From NCBI RefSeq assembly GCF_000424325.1, contig NZ_AUJR01000015.1, positions 1 through 64,000 on the forward strand: 64,000 nt of DNA, read 5' to 3'. How positions within the stretch are numbered: position 1 is the first letter of the stretch; each line of letters starts with the position of its first letter. This DNA comes from [Clostridium] clostridioforme AGR2157. GTDB lineage: Bacteria; Bacillota; Clostridia; Lachnospirales; Lachnospiraceae. Below, in pieces: positions 22,384 to 31,164 of this stretch. Both the position numbers and the translations under genes were made by a program. The notes under the pieces were generated by a model, which saw nothing but the letters and a program-made list of their open reading frames with translations, was not told the DNA's origin and made no database searches.

Positions 22384-23868
22384 ATGCCAGTATTTGATTT
22401 CAGCGACACACCCAAAAAGGAAGAGGTGCCCCAGTGTACCTATACGGTATACTATTCCAGCGAGGCGGCTGCCTCTCCGGAGAAGCCCATGCTTGTCCTG
22501 GATAACAGCGGCCGGGCCTGGAAGCACCATTCCTGCGGCGTATTCACCAATCAGGCCAAGCGGACAGCCTTTGAATTCAAGGAGGAGGACGGGACCATCA
22601 GCGCGGATATCCTGCGGGTTGACGCACGCTTCATCAGTCTGCTGCGCTGGCTGGGGGAGAATCGTATCAGTGTCCGTCTGTCCGGCCAGAACCGCGGGGA
22701 CGGATACGCGGTCTATAAGATTCGGGAGGTGGCCTTTGGCGGCGGAACCAAGCTGTCCGCCGAGGACGGATTTCTCCAGTTTATGATTGACAGGCTGCTG
22801 GCAAGCAGCGCGCCGGAGACGGAACTGGCGGAAGAGGACATGGAGGAAATCGGGGACGACATGAAGCTGACCAGTCTTCAGAGCCTTTCTGATTTCTTGA
22901 ATTGCGCCGGCAGGACGCTGCCTGATAACATACGAATCTGGGCCCGCAGGAACCTGGCGGTAGCCCGATCCCATGAAGTGACCCCGGAGGAGAGGCGCCA
23001 TGCGCAGCGCGCCCTTTCCATCATGATGAATATACAGTGGAAGAACCACTATTTTGAGTCCATTGACCCAAGGGAGGCCCGCCGGATTCTGGATGAGGAG
23101 CTGTACGGTATGGAACGGGTCAAGCAGAGAATCATAGAGACCATCATACAGATTAACCGCACCCATACCCTTCCCGCATACGGCATGCTTCTGGCTGGCC
23201 CGGCAGGCACCGGAAAGTCACAGATTGCCTATGCGGTAGCCAGGATTTTAAAGCTTCCGTGGACGACACTGGACATGAGCTCCATCAATGATTCGGAACA
23301 GCTCACCGGCAGTTCCCGCATCTATTCAAATGCCAAACCGGGAATCATCATGGAAGCATTCTCCATGGCGGGAGAATCCAACCTTGTCTTTATTATCAAC
23401 GAACTGGACAAGGCGTCAGCGGGAAAAGGCAACGGCAATCCAGCCGATGTTCTGCTGACCCTCCTGGACAATCTGGGATTTACGGACAATTACATAGAAT
23501 GTATGATTCCCACCGCCGGCGTGTATCCCATTGCCACGGCCAACGATAAGAGCCAAATCAGTGCGCCCCTTATGTCGCGTTTTGCAGTGATTGATATTCC
23601 GGATTATACACCGGAGGAGAAGAAAATCATATTTTCCAGGTACGCCATGCCAAAGGTTTTAAGACGCATGGGACTGCATGAAAATGAATGTGTGGTGACA
23701 GAAGACGCACTTGACGCAGTCATAGAAAAATACGCGGACACCACAGGCATCCGGGATCTGGAGCAGGCCGCAGAGCATATGGCTGCCAACGCCCTCTATC
23801 AGATAGAAGTGGACCACGTCCCAGCGGTGGTGTTTGACGGGGAAATGGTGCGGGGACTGCTGGGGTAA
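22384..23868 (+). CDS. Lon-like AAA+ ATPase lacking a protease domain
   Basis: 494 residues. The N-terminal 220 residues are unlike Lon's substrate domain. An AAA+ module (about 235-430) starts LDEELYGMERVKQRIIE, as in Lon, and has Walker A GPAGTGKS near 272. The Walker B strand reads VFIINELDKAS, with Asn in place of the usual Asp but the catalytic Glu kept. Sensor and arginine-finger regions (ATANDKS, PLMSRFAVIDIPDY) and a C-terminal lid (about 430-494) follow. It ends where Lon's Ser-Lys protease would begin. It may remodel proteins without degrading them. GGGAGG lies upstream of the ATG. Confidence 0.85.
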   Translation: MPVFDFSDTPKKEEVPQCTYTVYYSSEAAASPEKPMLVLDNSGRAWKHHSCGVFTNQAKRTAFEFKEEDGTISADILRVDARFISLLRWLGENRISVRLSGQNRGDGYAVYKIREVAFGGGTKLSAEDGFLQFMIDRLLASSAPETELAEEDMEEIGDDMKLTSLQSLSDFLNCAGRTLPDNIRIWARRNLAVARSHEVTPEERRHAQRALSIMMNIQWKNHYFESIDPREARRILDEELYGMERVKQRIIETIIQINRTHTLPAYGMLLAGPAGTGKSQIAYAVARILKLPWTTLDMSSINDSEQLTGSSRIYSNAKPGIIMEAFSMAGESNLVFIINELDKASAGKGNGNPADVLLTLLDNLGFTDNYIECMIPTAGVYPIATANDKSQISAPLMSRFAVIDIPDYTPEEKKIIFSRYAMPKVLRRMGLHENECVVTEDALDAVIEKYADTTGIRDLEQAAEHMAANALYQIEVDHVPAVVFDGEMVRGLLG

Positions 23869-23933
23869 GGATGTATTCCTGCTCCGGCGTGACTTCTGGC
23901 GCTGGTGGGAAGGGAGGACAGAGAGGGAGTAAT

Positions 23934-24473
23934 ATGTATTATACAACAGATTATGCATCGCCGGTTGGCAGGATTAAGCTGGCTGCTGACGGTGAAGGAC
24001 TGGTTGGGCTATGGCTGGAAGGACAGAAGTATTTCGCCGGTACTGTAAAAGAAGAGATGACTGAGGACCGGGAACTTGGTATTTTTAAAAATACAAAGGA
24101 CTGGCTGGACCGCTATTTTGCAGGAAAGAAGCCCAACTCCTCAGAGCTTTTGCTGGCTCCCCTGGGAGGAGAATTCCGGCAGGGGGTATGGGAAATCCTC
24201 TGTCAGATTCCCTATGGCCGGCTCACTACGTACGGCGATATTGCAAAGAAAATGGCAAAGAACATGAACAGGGAAACCATGTCTGCACAGGCAGTGGGCG
24301 GAGCAGTGGGCCACAATCCAATTTCCATCATCATACCGTGCCACAGGGTGGTAGGCACAACCGGCAGTCTGACCGGATACGCCGGGGGCATTGATAAAAA
24401 GATATGGCTGCTGAAGCATGAAGGGGTGGACATGGAAGGCCTGTTCATGCCTAAGATGGGGACGGCGCTTTGA
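23934..24473 (+). CDS. ogt: Methylated-DNA--[protein]-cysteine S-methyltransferase
   Basis: 179 residues. A short N-terminal ribonuclease-like domain precedes the DNA-binding/active-site domain, which has GRLTTYGDIAKK, QAVGGAVGHNPISIIIPCHRVVG (acceptor Cys in PCHRV) and LTGYAGGIDKKIWLLKHEG. It repairs O6-methylguanine by suicide transfer. GAGGGAG lies 5 bases before ATG 23934; an upstream frame to 23871 adds unrelated residues and overlaps the AAA+ end closely. Confidence 0.93.
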   Translation: MYYTTDYASPVGRIKLAADGEGLVGLWLEGQKYFAGTVKEEMTEDRELGIFKNTKDWLDRYFAGKKPNSSELLLAPLGGEFRQGVWEILCQIPYGRLTTYGDIAKKMAKNMNRETMSAQAVGGAVGHNPISIIIPCHRVVGTTGSLTGYAGGIDKKIWLLKHEGVDMEGLFMPKMGTAL

Positions 24474-24744
24474 AGGCAGGGGAATGTCATGGAAAACAAC
24501 GGTTGTGGTTTTGATTCCACCACAATGAGAGAGAGGATGCAGCATACGGTCCAGGGATGGGGCAGTTGTCCATATTGTTCCGGATGAAGGCACAAAGACT
24601 TATATTTATGGTGTGCTGCCGGAATCCGGACTTAAAAAACATTCCAAAAAATTACAGCTATACAATAACAGTCTGAGATTGTGCAGAATCCAAATTCAGT
24701 ATATAATAAGTATGCTTTATTATGAATATTGGAGGAAGAAAGAC
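24474..24744 (+). other. Gap with one short frame of unknown status
   Basis: A 32-codon frame at 24489-24587 (MENNGCGFDSTTMRERMQ.., ending CPYCSG) starts after GCAGGGGAATGTC and has a CxxC-like end. It may be a small gene or a remnant. The rest, AT-rich, probably holds the hicB promoter. Confidence 0.35.
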
Positions 24745-25023
24745 ATGACATTTACTTACCCGGCGGTATTTACGCCTCATAAAAACGATAAAGGCTACCA
24801 TGTGACATTTCCGGATCTGCAGTGCTGCGAGGCAGACGGACCGGACCTGGAGGACGCTGTGGAGCATGCCAGGGAAGCGGCCTACAACTGGCTCTATCTG
24901 GAGATTGAGGAGAGAACCTTTGAGTTTCCTCCCCAGACCCATATGGAGGATATCAGGCTGGAGGAAGGGGAGTTTCTGAAACAGATCATGGTGACAGTGA
25001 AGCTGCTTCCAGATAATGATTGA
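24745..25023 (+). CDS. hicB: HicB-like antitoxin-family protein (orphan)
   Basis: 92 residues: FTYPAVFTPHKNDKGYHVTFPDLQCCEADGPDLEDAVEHAREAAYNWLY-type fold, then a short C-terminal strand (QIMVTVKLLPDND). This is the HicB partial RNase-H-like domain, which normally neutralises the HicA mRNA interferase. No hicA is found on either side, so it is an orphan or a regulator. It has no added DNA-binding domain. TTGGAGGAAG lies before the ATG; upstream in-frame codons to 24613 have no site. Confidence 0.82.
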   Translation: MTFTYPAVFTPHKNDKGYHVTFPDLQCCEADGPDLEDAVEHAREAAYNWLYLEIEERTFEFPPQTHMEDIRLEEGEFLKQIMVTVKLLPDND

Positions 25024-25079
25024 TTTTATTGCTTTTTTTTACATTAAGTGGTAGGATAAAGCATATCGAGTTAAGAACA

Positions 25080-25270
25080 GCTGGTGCCGCTGTCTGTCTT
25101 TGGCAGACTGGGGGTAATAGGGAAACAGGTGGAAATCCTGTACGATCTCGTCACTGTAAGTAAGGAGCGCATGGTTTATGTCAGGGACAGTCACTGATTC
25201 AATTTGAATTGGGAAGGCGGTCATGCGTGTTGATATACGAGTCAGGAAACCTGCCAGTTGTTGGTACAGG
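25080..25270 (+). ncRNA. Cobalamin (B12) riboswitch
   Basis: The order of conserved elements fits the AdoCbl family: GGTGCCG at the 5' end, then AATAGGGAAACAGGTGGAAA with TCCTGTACG, the TCACTGTAAG block, GGGAAGGCGG and the B12 box GAGTCAGGAAACCTGCC (about 25239-25255). It regulates the downstream cbiK/transporter genes, most likely shutting them down when B12 is plentiful. Confidence 0.92.
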
Positions 25271-25576
25271 AATAATTTCCAAATCACGAGTAATTGGTTG
25301 TACCGATTTACGGTGTTTCGGCCGCAGATTTCTGACTCATACGGTAACGGATTTTTACGCAGGGGAAACTGTGCCCGGACGGAGGGGATTGCTTCGGGGC
25401 ATGGACACGCTGCGTATTACATATCTGCGGAAAATCGCATATCCGCAAAAAGCTTCCGGAATACGCTTATGCGCGTGTGGGCTGCCGTTTGGGATTCATC
25501 AGATACAGCTGCATATTCCTCTACCTTGGTTTAACCGATACGGTGTCATAAAACAAGGAGGAAAGAGAAAATAAAG
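25271..25576 (+). other. Long leader between the B12 riboswitch and cbiK
   Basis: About 300 bases without a convincing gene. A small stem TGCGGA/TCCGCA occurs near 25423-25444 and other GC-rich pairings near 25440-25500. No classic T-rich terminator was found, so the expression platform is unclear. AAGGAGG at about 25556 serves cbiK. Confidence 0.4.
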
Positions 25577-26626
25577 ATGAAAAAACTGGCAGTATTATTT
25601 GCGGCAGCAGCCCTGACAACAGTGACCTTAGCCGGCTGTTCCGGCGGGCAGAAGGAAACGGCGGCAGAGGCCGCCAAGGAGTCTGAGACAGTGACCACTG
25701 CTGAGCAGACCGCAGAGGCAGAAACGGAAGCGCCAGAGACAACAGCAGAGGCCGAAGCAGCAGCCGAGGCTGACGAGGAGAATTACGATACTGGCGATGC
25801 TTCAAAGGATAATGCAAGGAATAAGGATGAAATCGGTGAAAATGAGCTTCTGGTAGTCAGCTTTGGTACCAGCTACAATGACAGCAGACGTCTGACCATT
25901 GGTGCCATTGAGGACGCTATTGAGAAGGCATTTCCCGACTTCGCAGTCAGGAGAGGATTCACCAGCCAGATTATCATTGACCACGTAAAATCCAGGGATA
26001 ATGTTGCCATTGACAATGTAGGCGAGGCGCTTGAACGCGCAGAGAAGAACGGTGTCAGGAATCTTGTGATTCAGCCCACCCATCTGATGAACGGACTTGA
26101 GTATACGGATTTAGTCAATGAGGTGGCGGAGTATTCTGACGCATTTGATAAAGTGGCAATCGGAAAGCCGCTCCTCACCACGGATGATGATTTCAGGGCA
26201 GTCATGAAGGCCATCACAGAGGCAACTGCCCAGTATGATGACGGCGAGACAGCCATCTGCTTTATGGGACACGGCACAGAGGCAGAGTCCAACCAGGTAT
26301 ATGCAAAAATGCAGGATATGCTCACGGAGGCAGGCTATAAGAATTACTATGTGGGTACCGTGGAGGCAGCGCCAAGCCTGGATGATGTCCTGGCAGCAGT
26401 GAAGGAAGGAAGCTACCAGAAGGTAGTACTGGAACCGCTGATGATCGTGGCAGGCGACCATGCCAACAATGACATGGCAGGAGACGAAGATGGCTCCTGG
26501 AAGACTGCTTTCGAGGATGCGGGCTATGAAGTGACATGCCTTGTTAACGGACTCGGCGAGCTGGAAGCAATCCAGCAGCTCTTTGCAGAACATGCTCAGG
26601 CAGCGGTTGACAGTCTGACAAAGTAA
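25577..26626 (+). CDS. cbiK: Lipoprotein CbiK-type sirohydrochlorin cobaltochelatase
   Basis: 349 residues. A signal peptide with lipobox LAGC (Cys about 21) and an Ala/Glu/Thr-rich linker to residue 85 precede a full CbiK chelatase domain: LLVVSFGTSYNDSRRLTIGAIEDAIEKAF, metal-ligand His in QPTHLMNG (about 167) and FMGHGTEAESN (about 231). Classical CbiK puts Co2+ into sirohydrochlorin in the cytoplasm, but this one should sit outside the membrane. It is the first gene after the B12 riboswitch and is followed by two lipoproteins and a B12/haem-type importer. It may metallate or demetallate a tetrapyrrole outside the cell, or bind it for uptake (inference). Confidence 0.9.
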   Translation: MKKLAVLFAAAALTTVTLAGCSGGQKETAAEAAKESETVTTAEQTAEAETEAPETTAEAEAAAEADEENYDTGDASKDNARNKDEIGENELLVVSFGTSYNDSRRLTIGAIEDAIEKAFPDFAVRRGFTSQIIIDHVKSRDNVAIDNVGEALERAEKNGVRNLVIQPTHLMNGLEYTDLVNEVAEYSDAFDKVAIGKPLLTTDDDFRAVMKAITEATAQYDDGETAICFMGHGTEAESNQVYAKMQDMLTEAGYKNYYVGTVEAAPSLDDVLAAVKEGSYQKVVLEPLMIVAGDHANNDMAGDEDGSWKTAFEDAGYEVTCLVNGLGELEAIQQLFAEHAQAAVDSLTK

Positions 26627-26686
26627 ATCAGAAAGATAATTGGGCGGTCGGGGTAATTTGCTGATCGCCCTTTTAAAGGTGGGAAA

Positions 26687-27634
26687 ATGAAATACATGAA
26701 AATGAAATTGTATGTCCTCCTGGCTGCCATAGGGCTGTCCGCAGGGGCCCTTTCAGGCTGCGGCGGAAAGACGCCGGCTGCCGCTGACACCAGTGCCGCC
26801 GCAAAATCTTCTGTGGAGGAACTGACCGAAGCGGCATATGATGATGCCCGGGCAGAAGATGCCGGAAATCAGGAGTCAGGCAGCCACGGGGATGTGGTGA
26901 AAGGCGGAATGGAGCCAATTCAGGCGGATGCGATAAAGGACGGGGTCTATGAGGTCAGGGTGGACTCCAGCTCCAGCATGTTCCAGATTACGGAGTGTGA
27001 ACTTACGGTGCAGGATGGCGCCATGAGTGCGGTTATGACCATGAGCGGGACCGGGTATTTGAAACTGTATATGGGAACTGGGGCTGAGGCGGAGCAGGCT
27101 TCTGAGGCGGATTTTATCCCATTTGTGGAAAATGCAGATGGAAAACACACCTTCAAGGTACCGGTGGAAGCGCTGGACAAGGAAATTGACTGCAGCGCCT
27201 TCAGCAAGAAAAAGGAAAAATGGTATGACCGTGTTCTGGTGTTCCTCGCCGACTCCCTTCCGCCAGAGGCTTTTGCCGACGGTAAGGTGGCTTCAGCGGA
27301 GAGCCTTAAGCTGGAAGATGGTTCATATACGGTGGCAGTCAGGCTGGAGGGCGGTTCAGGCCGGGCGTCTGTGGAGTCACCGGCAGCACTCAGGGTTGAG
27401 GACGGCCGGGCATTTGCGGTCATTATCTGGAGCAGTTCCAACTATGATTATATGAAGGTTGACGGAGAGAAGTTCGACCTGATTCATACGGAGGGTAATT
27501 CTTCTTTTGAGATTCCGGTCAGTGCATTTGACTGGAAGATGCCGGTCATAGCGGATACCGTAGCCATGAGCGAACCTCACGAGGTGGAATATACCCTGGT
27601 GTTTGATTCAACGACAATTAAAAGGGCTGAATGA
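26687..27634 (+). CDS. Lipoprotein with two repeated beta-rich domains, unknown ligand
   Basis: 315 residues with a signal peptide and lipobox LSGC (about 24). Two related domains follow: about 90-195 (DGVYEVRVDSSSSMFQI.., VMTMSGTGYLKLYMG, FKVPVEALDKEIDCSAFS) and about 210-310 (DGSYTVAVRLEGGSGRA.., VIIWSSSNYDYMKVDGE, FEIPVSAFDWKMPV). The fold pattern, an immunoglobulin-like domain with an S/T..YxYxxV strand, is reminiscent of NEAT haem-binding domains, but I cannot confirm that. Its last codons overlap the next gene's ATG by 4 bases, so it is part of the transporter operon and probably captures the same ligand. Confidence 0.75.
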   Translation: MKYMKMKLYVLLAAIGLSAGALSGCGGKTPAAADTSAAAKSSVEELTEAAYDDARAEDAGNQESGSHGDVVKGGMEPIQADAIKDGVYEVRVDSSSSMFQITECELTVQDGAMSAVMTMSGTGYLKLYMGTGAEAEQASEADFIPFVENADGKHTFKVPVEALDKEIDCSAFSKKKEKWYDRVLVFLADSLPPEAFADGKVASAESLKLEDGSYTVAVRLEGGSGRASVESPAALRVEDGRAFAVIIWSSSNYDYMKVDGEKFDLIHTEGNSSFEIPVSAFDWKMPVIADTVAMSEPHEVEYTLVFDSTTIKRAE

Positions 27635-28830
27635 TGAAACGAAAAAAGAAATTAATGGCGATTGCTGCCGCAGGAATCTTTATGGCAGCGGTGTGTACAG
27701 GCTGTTCTCCGGCAGAGCGGACCGGGGCGGATCTGGCTGCCGCGAATAACAAGTCCGTGGATTCCTCCCCGGACCCTGTCCCGGAAAGCTGGAGCGGCAA
27801 AAAGAGAACCGGAGGTATGGAGCTTCTCTATGCGGACCAGTTTTCAGTGGACTACTACGAAGGCGGTTACGCAATGATAACGATTAAGGACAGCGGCTGT
27901 TATCTGGTGGTGCCGGAAGGAAAATCAGAGCCTTCCGGCCTTCCGGACGATGTGGTTGTCATAAAACAGCCGCTGGAGAATATTTATCTGGCGGCGACCT
28001 CAGCCATGGACCTGTTTTGCAGCCTGGATGGAATGGACCGGATTACACTGTCAGGGACAGATGCTTCCGGTTGGTACATAGAGGAGGCAAAGTCGGCCCT
28101 GGAAGATGGCAGAATGCTCTATGCGGGCAAATACAACGCGCCGGACTATGAGCGGATTTTGTCCGGGTCCTGTGACCTGGCCATTGAATCCACTATGATT
28201 TATCATTCCCCGGAAGTAAAGGAACAGCTGGAGAAGCTGGGGATACCGGTTCTGGTGGAGCGATCCAGCTATGAGAGCCATCCCCTGGGAAGGATGGAAT
28301 GGCTGAAATTATATGCGGTGCTGTTGGGCCGGGAGGAACAGGCAGAGCGCTGTTTTGCCGGGCAGGTGAAGCAGCTGGAACCCGTGATGAATCAGAAGAA
28401 TACCGGGAAAACAGTATCATTTTTCTATATCAGCTCCAACGGTTATGTCAATGTCAGGAAGTCGGGGGATTATGTGGCTAAAATGATAGACCTGGCCGGA
28501 GGATCCTATGTGCCCCAGGGACTTACGGAACATGAAAATGCATTGTCCACCATGAATATGCAGATGGAAAGCTTTTATGCCGCGGCCAGGAATGCGGATT
28601 ATATTATATACAACAGCACCATTGACGGGGAGCTGGACAAACTGAGCCAGCTTTTGGAGAAAAGCAGCCTTCTGGCTGATTTTAAGGCCGTGAAAGAGGG
28701 AAATGTGTGGTGTACGGAGAAAAGCCTGTTTCAGGAAACCATGGGCCTTGGGGATATGATTTTGGATATCCACCGGATACTGACAGAGGAGGAGCCGGAA
28801 GGTCTCAGGTATATGCACCGGCTGCGTTAA
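27631..28830 (+). CDS. ABC transporter substrate-binding lipoprotein (BtuF/FepB-like)
   Basis: 399 residues: signal peptide with lipobox CTGC (about 25), then a two-lobed class III binding protein linked by a long helix (RMEWLKLYAVLLGREEQAERCFAGQ). A motif VVVIKQPLENIYLAATSAMDLFCSL starts lobe one. Such proteins deliver cobalamin, haem or ferric siderophores to a FecCD permease, which is the next gene. B12 riboswitch control points to cobalamin or a corrinoid. The start could be the first or second codon of ATGATG. Confidence 0.9.
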   Translation: MMKRKKKLMAIAAAGIFMAAVCTGCSPAERTGADLAAANNKSVDSSPDPVPESWSGKKRTGGMELLYADQFSVDYYEGGYAMITIKDSGCYLVVPEGKSEPSGLPDDVVVIKQPLENIYLAATSAMDLFCSLDGMDRITLSGTDASGWYIEEAKSALEDGRMLYAGKYNAPDYERILSGSCDLAIESTMIYHSPEVKEQLEKLGIPVLVERSSYESHPLGRMEWLKLYAVLLGREEQAERCFAGQVKQLEPVMNQKNTGKTVSFFYISSNGYVNVRKSGDYVAKMIDLAGGSYVPQGLTEHENALSTMNMQMESFYAAARNADYIIYNSTIDGELDKLSQLLEKSSLLADFKAVKEGNVWCTEKSLFQETMGLGDMILDIHRILTEEEPEGLRYMHRLR

Positions 28831-28846
28831 ATAAGGAGTAGTCTGA

Positions 28847-29866
28847 ATGACAAAAAGTACCTACATAAAATACAGCATTTCATTTGCCCTTCTGGCGGCC
28901 ATGATGTGCTTTTTATTTATCTGGAACATCAATTCCGGCAGTGTGCGCCTGTCTGTGGAGGAAATCGGTGAAATTCTGTTTAGGAGGACAGGGGAGGCCG
29001 CCTCATACCGCATTGTATGGGATATACGCCTCCCCCGGATTCTTTCGGCTGTGATACTGGGCGGCGCGCTGTCCGTATCAGGTTTTCTGCTCCAGACGTT
29101 TTTTGCAAATCCCATAGCAGGTCCTTTTGTGCTGGGGATTTCATCCGGCGCAAAACTGGTGGTCTCCCTTGCGATGATTGTCCTGCTGGGAAGAGGAAGC
29201 TCTATCGGCTCTGCGGGTATGATTCTGGCTGCTTTTGCGGGTTCCATGATTTCCATGGGATTTGTCCTTATGATTTCCGGTAAGGTGAAGAAGATGTCCA
29301 TGCTTGTTATCTGCGGGGTGATGATTAGCTATATCTGTTCCGCCATAACTGATTTTGTGGTGACATTTGCAGACGATGCCAACATTGTCAATCTCCATAA
29401 CTGGTCCATGGGCAGTTTTTCAGGTACCTCCTGGGAGAATGTAAGGGTCATGACGGCAGTGGTTTTCCTGGCGCTGATTCTTGTCTTTCTCATGGCAAAG
29501 CCCATTGGCGCTTACCAGATGGGGGAGGTGTACGCCCAGAACATGGGTGTGAACATACTGCGGTTCAGGGTGGCCCTGATTCTGCTGTCCAGTATTCTTT
29601 CCGCCTGTGTGACTGCATTTGCGGGCCCCATATCCTTTGTGGGAATCGCGGTTCCCCACCTGGTGAAGAGCCTGTTTAAGACGGCAAAGCCCATACTCAT
29701 GATTCCGGGCTGCTTCCTGGGCGGCGCAGTGTTCTGCCTGTTCTGCGATTTGGCTGCCAGGACAGTCTTTGCGCCCACGGAACTCAGCATCAGCTCTGTG
29801 ACGGCTGTATTCGGCGCGCCTGTGGTCATCTGTATGATGGTGCATAACCGGAAGGGGATGCAGTGA
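28847..29866 (+). CDS. FecCD/BtuC-family ABC transporter permease
   Basis: 339 residues with about ten hydrophobic segments. The family motifs DIRLPRILSAVILGGALSVSGFLLQTFFANPIAGPFVLGISSGA and ITAFAGPISFVGIAVPHLVK-like SACVTAFAGPISFVGIAVPHLVKS are present. It is the membrane channel for the ligand brought by the lipoprotein at 27631. A ribosome site (AAGGAG) lies 8 bases upstream of the ATG. Confidence 0.94.
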   Translation: MTKSTYIKYSISFALLAAMMCFLFIWNINSGSVRLSVEEIGEILFRRTGEAASYRIVWDIRLPRILSAVILGGALSVSGFLLQTFFANPIAGPFVLGISSGAKLVVSLAMIVLLGRGSSIGSAGMILAAFAGSMISMGFVLMISGKVKKMSMLVICGVMISYICSAITDFVVTFADDANIVNLHNWSMGSFSGTSWENVRVMTAVVFLALILVFLMAKPIGAYQMGEVYAQNMGVNILRFRVALILLSSILSACVTAFAGPISFVGIAVPHLVKSLFKTAKPILMIPGCFLGGAVFCLFCDLAARTVFAPTELSISSVTAVFGAPVVICMMVHNRKGMQ

Positions 29867-29906
29867 ATTGCAGGAGAAATGCAAGAGAAATGGAGAGGCG
29901 GATATC

Positions 29907-31004
29907 ATGGCAGAAGATTACATATGGACAGAAAATATGACCGTGGGATACGGCGGGACACCTCTGATAAGGCAAATCGGGATACATGTGAGGCCGGGTG
30001 AAATCGTGACGCTGATCGGGCCAAATGGGGCTGGTAAATCCACCATTCTGCGAAGCGTAATCCGGCAGCTGGGACTGCTGGAAGGGACAGTATATCTGGA
30101 TGGCATGCCCATGAAGGGTATGGGGGACAGGGAGATTGCAAAGAGGATGTCCATTTTGATGACAGAGCGGATTCACCCTGAGCTCATGACCTGTGAGGAT
30201 GTGGTCGGCACAGGCCGTTATCCATATACCGGAAGGATGGGCATACTGACGTCAGAGGACAGAGGAAAGGTCAGGGAGGCCATGGAGCTGGTCCATGCAT
30301 GGGAACTTGCCCCGCGGGATTTTTCGGAGATAAGCGACGGGCAGAAGCAGCGCATTCTTCTGGCGCGGGCCATCTGCCAGGACCCCAGGGTCATTGTCCT
30401 GGATGAACCCACCTCCTTCCTGGATATCCGGCATAAGCTGGAGCTTCTGACCATTTTAAAGGACCTGGTCCGCAGGAAGAAGGTAGCGGTGCTCATGTCC
30501 CTTCATGAGTTGGATTTAGCGCAGAAGCTATCTGATTATATTGTCTGCGTAAACGGGGAGTACATCGAGCGGTGCGGGACACCGGAAGAAATTTTCACAT
30601 CCTCCTATATTACCAGGCTGTATGGAATTACTAAAGGCAGCTATTATGCCGGGTTTGGCTGTCTGGAGATGGAACCGGTAAAGGGGACGCCTCAGGTGTT
30701 CGTCATAGGCGGAAACGGAAGCGGCATTCCGGTTTACAGGAAACTGCAGCGCATGGGAATCCCATTTGCAGCAGGCATCCTCCACGAAAATGATATAGAT
30801 TACCCCATTGCCAGGGCATTGGCTGCCAGGGTGATATCGGAAGCGCCCTTTGAACTGATTCGGGAGGAGACCTATGAGCTCGCGGCGGCGGTTTTGGAGT
30901 CCTGCGGACGGGTCATCTGCTGCCTGAAGGATTTTGGGACATTAAATGAAAAGAACCGGAAACTGGCTGAGCTGGGAAGGGATAAGCCTGGGTTACAGAT
31001 ATGA
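29907..31004 (+). CDS. ABC transporter ATPase (BtuD/FecE-like) with a C-terminal extension
   Basis: 365 residues. The ATPase domain has Walker A GPNGAGKS (38-45), a slightly unusual signature EISDGQKQR (in place of LSGGQ), Walker B VIVLDEP and the H-loop SLHE. The last 110 residues (about 255-365: VFVIGGNGSGIPVYRKLQR, ENDIDYPIARALAARVI) look like a Rossmann-type nucleotide-binding or regulatory domain not present in ordinary BtuD. The start at 29907 follows GAGAGGCGG; a frame from 29868 begins 1 base after the permease stop. Confidence 0.9.
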   Translation: MAEDYIWTENMTVGYGGTPLIRQIGIHVRPGEIVTLIGPNGAGKSTILRSVIRQLGLLEGTVYLDGMPMKGMGDREIAKRMSILMTERIHPELMTCEDVVGTGRYPYTGRMGILTSEDRGKVREAMELVHAWELAPRDFSEISDGQKQRILLARAICQDPRVIVLDEPTSFLDIRHKLELLTILKDLVRRKKVAVLMSLHELDLAQKLSDYIVCVNGEYIERCGTPEEIFTSSYITRLYGITKGSYYAGFGCLEMEPVKGTPQVFVIGGNGSGIPVYRKLQRMGIPFAAGILHENDIDYPIARALAARVISEAPFELIREETYELAAAVLESCGRVICCLKDFGTLNEKNRKLAELGRDKPGLQI

Positions 31005-31164
31005 GCTAATTCTCCCTGATTATCTATCAGAGCTGATGTGCCTTGCATATCTTGAAAAGGCAGAGTATCCTGTGCTAGAATAAAAAGCAAAGGTAATAAT
31101 TGAAGAAACCATACTGCCTGACCGGACGGAGCACCAGGTATGAAAACAGAAAGAGGTAAGAAAA

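Noticed and set aside
22334-22786. Open frame with a good ribosome site overlapping the AAA+ gene out of frame
   Set aside because: After its first 16 codons it runs inside the AAA+ gene and its translation has the arginine/proline-rich look of a shadow frame. It might serve as a short coupling leader at most.
25271-25576. Second riboswitch downstream of the B12 element
   Set aside because: Some GC-rich pairings exist, but no conserved motif of a known riboswitch class could be identified.
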